Positions 25,918 to 36,349 of a stretch of 64,000 nt of DNA are shown here, piece by piece. Position 1 is the stretch's first letter. Every line of letters starts with the position of its first letter. Below the pieces are notes generated by a model. It did no database searches. It was given only the letters and a program-made list of their open reading frames with translations, and was not told where the DNA came from. The DNA is taken from positions 682,001 through 746,000 of the forward strand of contig NW_024104447.1 of the NCBI RefSeq assembly GCF_003945595.2, read 5' to 3'. The stretch comes from Pipra filicauda (Eukaryota > Chordata > Aves > Passeriformes > Pipridae). Made by a program: the position numbers and the translations under genes.

Positions 25918-26890
25918 TTCAGGTACTCATGGGACTGTCCTTGTCGTCAGAAAGAATTCAATCTCCAGAGGATTAATAACTTAGTAAAACAAAAGAGAAG
26001 CACAGGTTTGGTTTTACTCTAAAACAGCATTTCTTCTGTCAAAAGCCTCAAATCAAAGAGGAGCAGGACACCAGTGATCTCCAGAATGCTATTGAACTAC
26101 ACTGTATGTATTTCATAGAATTTATATTTTTATACCTGTGGGACATTTTATGGAGCTGCTATGTTGGAATGTCCAACTCAGGTTCCCAGAGGCATGAAAG
26201 GGTGTTAAAAATCCTGAAAATATGGAAAGAAGCTTTAGGACACGTTAAAGATACACAGCTGCTGGAATGAGAACATGAAAAGGGGAGACAGAAAGCAAAG
26301 CTAAAGAAACCTGGGAGACTTAGGAGCCAAAACCTCAAAAAAAGGTACATTTCTGGTTGCCAAAGTCCTCCATGAAAACAGACTCTCGGGCATGGGAACA
26401 CTTGAGCACTTTTGAACATTCTGAAACAATTCCTTCCTTCTTTCTTTGAGGCTGGTACAGCAACAGAAACGGAGCGTTAAGGGAGGGAACGTGCTTAGGA
26501 AACCAGGAAAGGCAAAGCTGGGGCTGTGCTGCTGCCATCCAGAACTCCAAAATAGGACTTCTCCCCTGTGAAAGCCTTTGATTCCTTTCAGGGAAAAAAA
26601 TAGCCAAGTGGAAATGAAAACTGCAAAGACAAGAAGCAGAGACCCACAATGGGAAGAGAGGAATTTTGCAGCTTATTCCCAACTGTCTCATCCCTCAGAT
26701 ACCCTTCACTTCCCCAGGAGCTGGATGGCTGTGGAACAAGGAAACATCTGAAGACAACTGTGCAGCAAGGTGGGGAGATGGAGAACACATTGAGTGCTTC
26801 CCACCTGGCACAGAGCACTCCACTGGGAGGAGAGAGGAAATCCCCAGCCCTGGATGTATCCTCCAAAATAAACCCCAGAGCAAACACAGA
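25918..26890 (+). other. KCNJ1: Probable KCNJ1 3' UTR
   Basis: Sequence directly after the KCNJ1 stop codon with no splice or coding signal. The first canonical AATAAA downstream on the + strand that I see is at 26867-26872, so a UTR of roughly 0.95 kb is inferred. The exact end is uncertain. Confidence 0.5.
26867..26872 (+). terminator. Candidate poly(A) signal AATAAA for KCNJ1
   Basis: First canonical hexamer after the KCNJ1 stop. The downstream sequence has a GT-containing stretch ('caaggtcttgttc') about 45 bases later. This is inferred from position only. Confidence 0.35.
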
Positions 26891-29283
26891 TTATCTTTCC
26901 CTTTGAAGCACCAAGGTCTTGTTCAAACAAAAACACAGCCCAGGAGCCTCCCACCAACAGTTGGCTTCAGATTTAGTCCCAGCCCATCCATCTCAGCACA
27001 GCAAAACGTGCATCCCTCCAGGAAACACCTTCTGCTCGGGGGGAGCTGAGCAGTGGGAACATTTGCTGGGTATAACTGTTGACATTTAAGTTTCAAATGC
27101 AACAAGAAGCTTCAATAACTTTTTGGTGAATTTCTGCTCCCTCACAGCCTTTTTTTATTTTCCGCTAGTTTAAGAGGAAATAATTTTCCTTATTTTTATT
27201 TTCCAACTGGTTCTGTTGCTGAGAGTTCAAGTGGCAGAGCAAAGGGACTTTTTTGGGAACTCTTTCCCTCGATGTAAGTCAGCTCATCTATTTTCAAGGC
27301 TGTGGTAAAATGGAAATATTGATTAAAAGCTGCCAGACTGAGTGATTTTAAAGGAAGGAGAGAATTAAGAAGGTCAGATGATGGCAAGAGAAAGTTATGC
27401 TGCAAACGAACAGTGTGAGTATGGAAATCAACTCTGGGAACCAGGAGTGTCCAGGTCTCAGTCCCAGTGTAGCATCAACTCCTTTGTTGGTTCAGAACAA
27501 ATCACTTCATGTATCTCAGATTTACCATCTGTAACAGGGGACATAAACACTTACATTGTACAGAGAACAATGTTATGAACAATTATGTCACTAAAGCACT
27601 TTAAAAGCCAGTTCTCAACTGTCTCAGTCTTTCCTCTCCTTAAGGCACCACTGTCACACCCTTCACCTCTGGCTGGAAAGGTCAGCACCCTGAGTCCTGT
27701 CCTCCTCACACACTGGAAGTGCTGCAGCAGGGCCAGAACTGTGGGGTATTGAACCAGGAGCTGAGACCTTTCAGGTAATTCCCACATACTGCCCAGTATT
27801 GTAACTGGACTGTTTTTGCAACCTGGCAAACTAACAGTGCCAACTGTAAATATATTTTTACAGTCCCAATCACCAGAGTATCTGAGCCCCTCCAACCTCA
27901 GTGCCCTGCAGATTATCCCCCTGGAAGGACAGTTTTTATCCCCTCAAGCAAGCAGTGAGTGATCAGTGGCCATGCACAGAAGTCCAGGAGGGAGGAGGGA
28001 AGTGAAATGATGTCTCAGAAGCCCCAGGCTCATCTGAACCAAGAGGCTGCTCAGTCCTTCCAGAGCTGCTGCTGCATTTCCTTTCTTGGCTTCCTGTGCA
28101 GTTCCCTGGGTGTGATTTCCCCAGAAAGCAGCACAGGCAGAACTCAAGGCTTACAAGCTACTCCTCTTACCCCAGGCTGCACCAGGGTGCCTGTAAAAGA
28201 AGTACCTTCGCTGTGCAAAAACAGCAAGACCAAGGGAAATCCATTGGAAGGGGCAAACCCAGCTGCACAATGGGAGTCAGGGAAGATTCCAAATTTAAGG
28301 AAAATGGTTTTGGGATGTTAGTGCTAGTGGGAAAAATAAATCAAATCATATCCAGCGCCTGTCCAGAAGAGGGTGTCCACCCTTCAAAGTTTAGAAAGTC
28401 CCTAAAAAATGCATTTCCAGGCAGTGCCCTTGGAAAGCCATGTCAAAATCCTAAACCTCAGCGCTCTTCACGACCCAAATATTGAACCTTTTGCCCTTTG
28501 TCTACAGCACAAGCATGAGGAGGTGCTGTTCCATTTTTAGAAGTTTTAAGTGTTGCCACAACTCAAACAGAAGCTGCTGGATGAGCCTGCAGGGATGGTA
28601 CCTATTGTTCACTCTCCTGACAGTCCCACCCGCCTCAGAAGCAGCAGGGGAGGGGTGATGGTTCTTTTCCATGTTTTGGTGGTACAGGAGGGACTGGCTA
28701 CTGCAGGATCAGGAGGTACAAAGGGGATTATGCACAGCTGACAGGGCCATGGCTGAGCTGTCAGGCTTACTTAGAGCGGGCTCATACTGGGACTTATTGG
28801 GAATCTTGGCCTGAACCCCTCCTCCCCGAGCCTCCCGCTGATTGTCACCTCAGGAAGCCCTGCCAGCCCCGAGCAGGCAGGAGACAGAGCTGCAGCAGGG
28901 CCAGCACAGCACAACAATGAGTGGAATTTCCTCTTTCTGTCCAGGGAGAGCTGTTTGTCATGGCAGAGATAAAGCCCGGGCCGGGAGGAGGGTTATCGGG
29001 GACAGGCGGCACACGGGGCCGGGCAGGATGGGCTCCATGGGAAGTCTATTTTGGGGGCTGTCACCCCCACTGCCATTAAAAGCAAGTTCAGTTAAGAGGA
29101 TGAAAATAAATTTAATCTTGCTGAGCAGAAGTGGCTGGAGGGAACCACAGACCCGATACTGGAAAACAAAGGCTGGTTCCTTCCCCCGTGACAGGGTTTC
29201 ACTTTTCCAGCTCTGCTCAGGGCTCAGGGTTCTCCTCTCCCTGTCTGTCTGTCCATCCTGCCGTTAGTCCTTCCACAAAGTGG
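26891..29283. other. Intergenic, no gene recognised
   Basis: Start of the interval between the 3' ends of the convergent KCNJ1 and FLI1 genes. Apart from an ancient-retroposon-like stretch (27440-27602) and a GATA/CpG-rich patch (28940-29035), nothing is recognised. Confidence 0.5.
27440..27602 (-). repeat. Possible ancient MIR-like SINE remnant
   Basis: The order 'aatcacttcatg', 'tctcagatttaccatctgta', 'acacttaca', 'ctaaagcacttt' follows the reverse complement of the MIR-type core ('tcagtttccccatctgtaaaatggg ... cttacct ... gtaaagcgcttt'). It is strongly diverged, and the family assignment is tentative. Confidence 0.45.
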
Positions 29284-29405
29284 AACACAGAATCCCAGGA
29301 CAGTTGGAAGGAACCCACAAGAATCATCGAGTCCAACCCCTGGCCCTGCACAGGCCCATCCCTAAGATGTTGTGGAGGCAACAGCCTGGTCCAAACCCTC
29401 CAAAG
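29284..29405 (-). mobile_element. CR1 LINE 3' tail
   Basis: Antisense CR1 end: 'cacagaatcccagga', 'ttggaaggaacccacaagaa', 'tcatcgagtccaacccctgg', 'ccctgcacaggccca'. Short truncated copy. Confidence 0.85.
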
Positions 29406-29788
29406 GTCTGGAGAGAAAGTCCTGCTCCTTCAGGAGAGGAAATCCCACCATGTACTTGCTGCTGGATTAAGGCCTGAAGGATTTTGCTGTGAAAGCCAAG
29501 CAACCAGGCTTGGGAATAACGTGTCTGCACTGAGCTTAATTTATCTTCTCATTTCACAAACAACATGTTTCTTCTACTGTATTTATTTTAAACATTCATT
29601 CAAGCTGTGCATAATATTTCAATCATTTTGAAATAGATTTACCCTCCTGCTGGCAAATGAATAAGACATCCTGCTGACTGCTGGAGGAAGGGCCATGAAT
29701 TAAAATAACTGCTTTTAGTACACTGACATATGCTGGGTACTGTCTCCACACACACTCTGGTAGTAACTGGTGAAAAGAGACCCCTAAA

Positions 29789-29789
29789 A

Positions 29790-29879
<90 letters not shown>
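29789..29879. repeat. (AAT)30 trinucleotide microsatellite
   Basis: An uninterrupted run of about 30 AAT units (29790-29879) followed by a degenerate aac/aag stretch to about 29908. The minus-strand poly-leucine frame is an artefact of TTA codons. Confidence 0.97.
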
Positions 29880-29881
<2 letters not shown>

Positions 29882-29909
29882 GCAACAACAACAAGAATAA
29901 CAACAAACC

Positions 29910-30611
29910 CTGTTTAGATGCTCATCCTGACTTGTAGTGCTGGAATGTGCCAGATCACTGCTAATGCACTGCCACAGCCTGCCTGGGTAACTCCTGCCTG
30001 GATAACTCCTGCCTGTACCCAATTCCTTGGAAACTCTGCTGCTCATCCAGAAACAAGTGCTCAGTGAGAGCTGCCGAGGTGTCACATCCCCTTCCCTCTC
30101 CTGTGCTTACAATCATGGGAATTCCGATGGGAACAGCCTTTATTCCCCCTTCATTTTGCTCCCTCCCACCCCTACCCTGAACCACCAGCCTGGGGTGGCC
30201 CAGTTCCTGTTCCCCACACAGGAGAAACCACAGCACAACGCCAGGAATGGGAGCAGAGAGGGAAGCTGAGCAAGTTCCTGAATCTGTGCTCCTGCCTGCA
30301 GCCCGGGGAACCTCTGACAGCACCAGCACTGGCCTGAAATTGCGTTTAACCCTGTGATGGTGTCACTGGAACAGTGAGGAAGGCTGAAGCTCTCTCCAAG
30401 GCTGCTTGAATACACACCAAAAAATACCTCCTGAGGCCAAGTTGACATTCCTGCGGTGGAAGCATCTGCCTGGGGAGCCTTACACTTACACAAACTCCTG
30501 CTGCACAAGACAGGCAGAAGTTCCCCCTGCTCAGAGGAGGTGGTCGAGCAAGGGGAGGCTGGAGATGAGACTCTGTGGCTCCTTTTTTACACTGCTGTCA
30601 AATTTAAGCAC
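29910..30611. other. Intergenic, no recognised feature
   Basis: Single-copy non-coding sequence between the AAT array and a CR1 copy. Open frames on both strands look like chance. Confidence 0.45.
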
Positions 30612-30940
30612 AGAAAGCATCGAGGGGCAGAGGAGGGCAGGGACTGAGCTCTGCTCTGGGGGGACCAGGGACAGCACCCAGGGAATGGCTGGAGCTGTGC
30701 CAGGGCAGGCTCAGGTTGGATCTCAGGCAAAGGTTCTTCCCCCAGAGGCTGGTTGGGCACTGCCCAGGCTCCCCAGGGCAGTGGGCACAGCCCCAAGGCT
30801 GCCAGAGCTCCAGGAGGGTTTGGCTGATCCTCTGGGGCACAGGGGGTGAGCCTGGGGCTGGGCCTGTGCAGGGCTGAGGGTTGGACTGGATGATCCTTGT
30901 GGGTCCCTTCCAACTCAGCACATTCTGGGATTCTGTGAGT
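30612..30940 (+). mobile_element. CR1 LINE 3' fragment
   Basis: Sense copy closely resembling the CR1 copies at 5746-6133 and 41059-41610. It has blocks 'ctgctctggggggaccaggg', 'gctggttgggcactgcccag', 'gctgatcctctggggcac' and the tail 'ccttccaactcagcacattc'. The similarity suggests one CR1 subfamily. Confidence 0.9.
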
Positions 30941-31561
30941 CCTGGCTGAGCACATCCCAAGGCAGTGATGTAGGACACAGTCCCCGCGTTTCTCCACTGG
31001 GACAGCCCAGCACAGGGAGGGATTGGGATGCTGGGGACCACCAGGAATGCTGGGCACCATCAGGGATGCCGCCAGAGGGAAGGAGCGATCCCGGAGGTTG
31101 TTTTCTGTGCTGCAGCCACAGGATGGCAGCGCTCACCTGCGGATCAGCCGCTCCCAGCTCGGCACGGCCTGAATTCCACGGCAACCTTGAAAGGCAAAGC
31201 AGGAATTTATTGGGACTGTTCCTTATTTTATGGCACGGAGTTCAACGCATTTAGTGACTTGGTTTTGGCACGGGCTGTGCAAGCTGGATGTATTTAGCCC
31301 CTTCACAGAAGTGTTGGGAGACTTAATTCGGTGCAGTGAACTTGGAGGTGATGTGTAAGTGGAGGGCTGGGGCTGTAAAATTCAGGCTGCAGCAGCACCT
31401 CAAACAGAGTCTGTGGTGGTGGGTGGATTAGGAAAGGCAAGGTTGCATCTGTAGAGGCCCGTATTCCACCTGGAATTCTGCTCTGTGACTTCAGACCAGT
31501 CCCTGCTCCCTGCTTTGTGCCTCAGTTTCCCCAGCTGTAAAAAACCAACACCACGGTGTTT
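30941..31561. other. Intergenic, no recognised feature
   Basis: Nothing recognised except a MIR-like phrase 'ctcagtttccccagctgtaa' at about 31522-31541, probably part of an ancient SINE core. Confidence 0.4.
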
Positions 31562-31626
31562 CTGGGTTAATGGCTGGATCTAATCATCTTGAGGGTCTTT
31601 TTCAACCTTTATTATTCTGCAGTTCT
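31562..31626 (+). mobile_element. CR1 LINE 3' tail, short
   Basis: 'gttaatggctggatctaatc', 'atcttgagggtctttttcaa' and 'attattctgcagttctg' form a diverged CR1 terminus of about 65 bases. Confidence 0.75.
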
Positions 31627-31863
31627 GCCTCAGGCCACCCCAGGAAGGCCCCAAGGCATTGCTCCAGGGTGGTTCTGCAGCAGTGCCCAAAGTGCCCGTG
31701 CTTTGGGAGTGCCCCTGGCACAGGGCAGAGCTGGCACACAGCAAGGAGTCCCCCCCACTGGGGCAGTGTCCGTAGGGTCCTCACATCACCTGAGATGGTT
31801 CTGGGAGCCCAGCTCACCTCCCTCAGTGCTGCAGTGCCGGGAGATCCAACAGCACCGCTCTGG

Positions 31864-32065
31864 GCCGTGGAATGGGTTGGGTTGGGTTGGGAGGGACCTT
31901 AAAGCTCATCCCATTCCATGCCATGGACAGGGACAGCTTCCATTGGAGCACCCCCACTCCTCCCTGCCCCCACCCCACCCAGAGCAGGAGGGTCTGGCTG
32001 GGGATTTTAGGGAGCTGCTTAAGGGACATTTTAAACCCTGCACAACAACATCTACCCCAGACTGA
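31864..32065 (-). mobile_element. CR1 LINE 3' tail
   Basis: Antisense tail beginning 'tggaatgggttgggttgggt', then 'gagggaccttaaagctcatc' and 'cattccatgccatggacagg'. Confidence 0.85.
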
Positions 32066-32128
32066 ACCTCCTCTTATTTGACTTAACACTACAATATACT
32101 ATTTTAATGTATAGCTATATATTATATA

Positions 32129-32270
32129 TAGAATCATAGAGTGGTTTGGGTTAGAAGGGACCTTAAAGCCCATCTCATTCCACCTCCTGCCATGGGCAGG
32201 GACATCTCCTACTATCCCAGGTTACTCCAAGCCCCATCCAACACGGCCTTGGACACTTCCAGGGATGGGA
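32129..32270 (-). mobile_element. CR1 LINE 3' tail
   Basis: Antisense tail with the classic 'agaatcatagagtggtttgg' start, 'gaagggaccttaaagcccat' and 'ggccttggacacttccaggg'. It is flanked on both sides by TA-rich dinucleotide-like runs (32095-32128 and 32277-32305), compatible with insertion into AT-rich DNA. Confidence 0.9.
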
Positions 32271-33606
32271 CAAGTGTACATATATAATATATATACATCA
32301 TACACCATCCTGAGGGTGACAGAAAGCCCAAGGATGGTGTTCAGGTAATTACAGGAACCCTCTGCCAACACTCATAGCAAAACCCCCTCCAGCCACCCCA
32401 TGGAAAACCAACCTGGTGCTCCCAAGAGCTGCAGAGGTCCATGGCCTGCCAGCACAGGAGACTCCTCTGGAGTGTGCACGGGATTTGCAGCAGCAGGGAA
32501 GGTGAAGTGCATCCAACGTCAGACTTCACAGCTCCAGGAGACAGAAAGTTAAGGAAAAGCCAAAGCAAATAAGAGGTTTGCAGCAGTTCCTGGAAAGGAA
32601 GAAGCAGCTCCTGTGGTGAAATCGCTGTGCACCACATTGCAGAGTCCCCGGTGTTCATCCTCCTGCAGCAGCTGCAACTTAGAATAAAAGGAGCTGAATT
32701 TTCCCTAGGATTTCTAACTCTCTTCTGATGCAACAGAAGAATCTGAGCTTTATGTACAGGGATTTCTACCTCTGGAGATGAAAAATTCCAAGCACACAAG
32801 CTAAATTACATGTTGTCACTCCTCACGTGGCCTTAACCAGAGGTCTCAATTCTCTTCTAATGTGACAGAAAAGTCTGAGCTTTATTTGCAATGAGTTCTG
32901 CTTTCACAGATGAAAATTGTCATGTGTGTGTTATGCTGGGTATTGTGCAAAAATATACAAATAGAGTCTTTGAAGTGAATTTATAAACCCCAGCCCCTGA
33001 TGTGCCTCTAGACTGCAGCTCTAATTAACACCAAATGCAGCAACACTCGGTTTGATGTGGGAGAACCTACTTTGTCAGGCTGAAATCACAAACTAATTTC
33101 ATTGAAGTTATTAAAAATACTGGATCAGCACAGCAAAGCAGGCTGTAAAAACTCTATTATTGTAATAGGATAATAAAGTGAAGCTGGCTCCCTTAACCCA
33201 GAGTTTACAGACTGATGGCTCTTTCCTTGGGACACAGAGCTGGGAAACAGCAGCTGGTTCATCCCTGCTTTTGGTGCAGAGCTTCAGGCACAGTCATTTA
33301 CTGCCATGGATGTGTATGAAACACTGCAGGGCAAGTCCAGCTTCCCATTCAGCGTTTGCACCAACAGAAGTTATGGCACAGTTCCCCCATAATTAATGTC
33401 TCACTAGGGCTGCACTGCACCTGTTGGGCACCAGGGTGAGGAATGTCTTTCTCTTTGCTGAGGGAAGGTCTCAGCACAGGGAAATCCCTCTCCCTTGGGA
33501 TAGTATTGGGAACTTGCAGTTGTTTGGAAATTCATGCTTGGGTTTGAAATACAATTTTTAGGTATATAAAGCAGGAGGCCACTTGTGTGTAAAGGAGTGG
33601 GTTCTT
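32271..33606. other. Intergenic, contains a diverged 132-bp direct duplication
   Basis: No gene. Two similar stretches, about 32711-32800 and 32843-32930, share 'tctcttctratg', 'acagaa', 'tctgagctttat' and 'agatgaaaa' in the same order at an offset of 132 bases. Confidence 0.5.
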
Positions 33607-33607
33607 T

Positions 33608-34030
33608 GGAATAGAATAGGAATAGGAATAGGAATAGAATAGAATAGGAATAGGGATAGAATAAAATAGAATAGAATAGGAACAGGGATAGAATAGAATA
33701 GAACAGAACAGAACAGAATAGAATATAGAATAGAATAGAATAGAATAGAATATAGAATAGAATAGAATATAGAATAGAATAGAATAGAATAGAATAGAAT
33801 AGAATAGAATAGAATAGAATAGAATAGAATAGAATAGAATAGAATAGAATAGAATAGAATAGGAAAGAATAGAATAGAATAGAATAGAATAGAATAGAAT
33901 AGAATAGAATAGAATAGAATAGAATAGAATAGAATAGAATAGAATAGGAAAGAATAGAATAGAATAGAATAGGAAAGAATAGAATAGAGTAGAATAGAGT
34001 AGAATAGAGTAGAATAGAGTAGAATAGAAT
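33608..34030. repeat. (AGAAT/ATTCT)n pentanucleotide array, about 420 bp
   Basis: Mostly perfect gaata units with single-base variants: aggaa and aggga interruptions at the left, four agagt units at the right, and 'atatagaat' slips near 33725-33775. The minus strand stays open in all phases (Ser-Ile-Leu-Phe-Tyr repeats) because the pentamer has no stop. These frames are artefacts. Confidence 0.97.
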
Positions 34031-36349
34031 GGATGGGACTGAACTCAGGTGCCTGACTCCAGAAGGATTTATCATCTCCTAGATTAGAGCATCTACCAAG
34101 TGCTTCAGCTGGAGCTCCATCCTCCAGACTCTCAGCAGTGGGGATAAAACCTTCTTCAAGATACAGTTCAAAGCAGGTTCTGAACCTGCTGGCTGTAATG
34201 AGGCAGTAGAAGAACCCCCTTGTTCTGCCTTTTCTGATGCACACACTGAGGCAGGTACATCTCAAACAGGGGAACCAGCACCCAGATCCCAGCTGAGGGA
34301 GCTGCAGCTCTGGGCCTGTAAAGCCATCACTGATTCTACCTGACATACAAGCTGCAATATCTATTTATAGAAGGTGGGATGCCAAGGAAATTGTAGTTTG
34401 GCAGGTTTAAGCTCGATCCCATTCAGTGCTTGAGCTTGGGGGTAGGACAGAGATCCTGGGGAATATCAGATCACTGGGCATTAACAGCCAAATCACCCCT
34501 GATTGCAGTGGGAGCTGGGTTTCCTGATGAGGTCTGAATCCTGAACTTCCATGCAGAGAAGATTTTCTTCTGTCCCTGTTGACTCACAGCTCACAACCAT
34601 GTGATCTCAACCATCTGTTTGGTAAACTTTCTCATTTGAGCTTGAAATACTTGAACTCCTACTGCCTTGTCCCTCTGGGAAAAGCAAAAAGTAGCTTTAG
34701 TGCTGCCCAGTTCCTTGTTTGTTTGCTCTCAGTGTGCCCCAGAAACTTGAGGTGGGAGGGGAGATCCCCCAGTTATCACCCCTGGAACCTCCAACCTGGC
34801 AAAGTCGGGCTGGTTTGGGGGGTACAAATGGCCTATTCCAATCTCTAGGTTGTTATTTGTTCTTGAGGAATGTCAACTATCAAGATCTTATGGAAATGCT
34901 GTGAAAGGTGCCTGGGAAGTGCCCCAATGGTCTGAGGTTGTTGGCACTGGGGTGTGAGATGTCTGTGGGAACACAACCTGCAGTGGGGGGCGGAATCTGT
35001 CCGAAGCTAAATATTAACAAATAGTAACAAATATTAATATCTAAAGCTAAATATTAGCAAATAGTCACAAATATTAATATCTAAGGCTAAGTATTAGCAA
35101 ATACTAGCAAAGATTAATGTCAGACAGTACCCTGGAGAGAAGGTGAAGGAGACAGAGAGGACACGAGTTGTGATGCTGCTGATCCCCTTCACCCTCAGTG
35201 TGGGCTCCTTTAAGATGCTGAGAGCCAGAAACAGATACTTCTTATATTGTTTGTTATTTTCAAGCATCTTTTTTCTTTCACCAAAGTTCCCACTGGCCAA
35301 ATTTTGCTATCAAGGCCATCTTTGCACTCTGATAACCTCCAGACTCTGCCTTTAGACATTTTTGTGCAATCTCATCTCCTGATTTTCCTATTACTGGCAG
35401 GAGGGCAGGCACAAGCATTGAAATAAAACACTGGTGATGTGCAGCCAGAATTAATCTTGATAGTGCAGAAGTGAAAAACAATGGAGATAAGCACCAAACC
35501 ACTCGCTCTTGTGACTCAGTTGAGCAACGGGGCTCGACTGCAGCGAGGGAGCAGCTCTGTGCTGGTTGGAGTTGCTCTTTTTCAGAGTTGATCACGTCAC
35601 TGCACAGGGCTCAGCAACAAAGGGCTGCTGGAGGAAGGAAATGCTGAGCTCGTGCAGCCCCGGGTTCCTGAGGGTTTATCAAACCTGCAGCGAGAGCCTG
35701 ATATCTCTCAGGCCCCCCGTGTGTCTGCAGGGCTGCAGGAAGTGCCTGGGCCTGACCTTTATCCACAACCAGAAGATTCCTTGGCAGTGCTTGTTTTTGC
35801 AGCCTCCACCTCAGGAATGCTTTGGCTTTCCCTGGGGCTTGGGGAGAGGTGGGAAGCACGAGCAGGCAGCAGGATGGTCACACACAGACGTTCCTGCCGG
35901 AGCCTGGAGCACCCAGGAGCCACCAGCCAGCGGTGGGAGCACGTCCTGGCACCGGGATCCCACCCCCGGGACACGGGAACAGGGGCTGCTCCTGCTCTGC
36001 CACATCCTCCTGCCAAACCCTGCCCTGAGCCTGGGCTGCTCTTCCACCTTCTCTCTCTGTGGACAAAAGCTGGAGCCTGGGTTTTAGACACCTCAGTAAC
36101 TAAATTAGGTCCAACCAACACTGGTTCCACAGATACAGGTTTTCTGGAATAAGTGGTCAACACTTATGCTATAAATACTGTAAGTAATACTATAATAATA
36201 TACAACTAATACTATACATTTTTTAGTGATAAGGATTAATTGCCACTGCTGTGCAGCTGCTTTGTTTTCCTTTTTAGTTAAATTCAATATCAAGTTCATG
36301 CTTCATCTGCAGGTATCAGAGGGGAGGGAGAGAGTGGGACAATGTGATG
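34031..36349. other. Intergenic, no gene recognised
   Basis: It contains a 40-bp AT-rich tandem repeat (listed separately). Open frames around 35566-36163 on both strands overlap each other and show no domain, so I read them as chance frames in a GC-rich patch. Confidence 0.45.
35005..35122. repeat. 40-bp AT-rich tandem repeat, 3 units
   Basis: Unit starts at 35005, 35045 and 35085, each with an agctaa/ggctaa start, a tatta(a/g)caaata segment and an attaat end. The third unit is the most diverged. Confidence 0.85.

Noticed and set aside
29639..30085. Minus-strand frame with a poly-leucine run
   Set aside because: Created by the AAT30 microsatellite.
33404..34346. Minus-strand frames of 223 and 262 codons rich in Ser-Ile-Leu-Phe-Tyr
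   Set aside because: Produced by the stop-free ATTCT pentamer array; no coding evidence.
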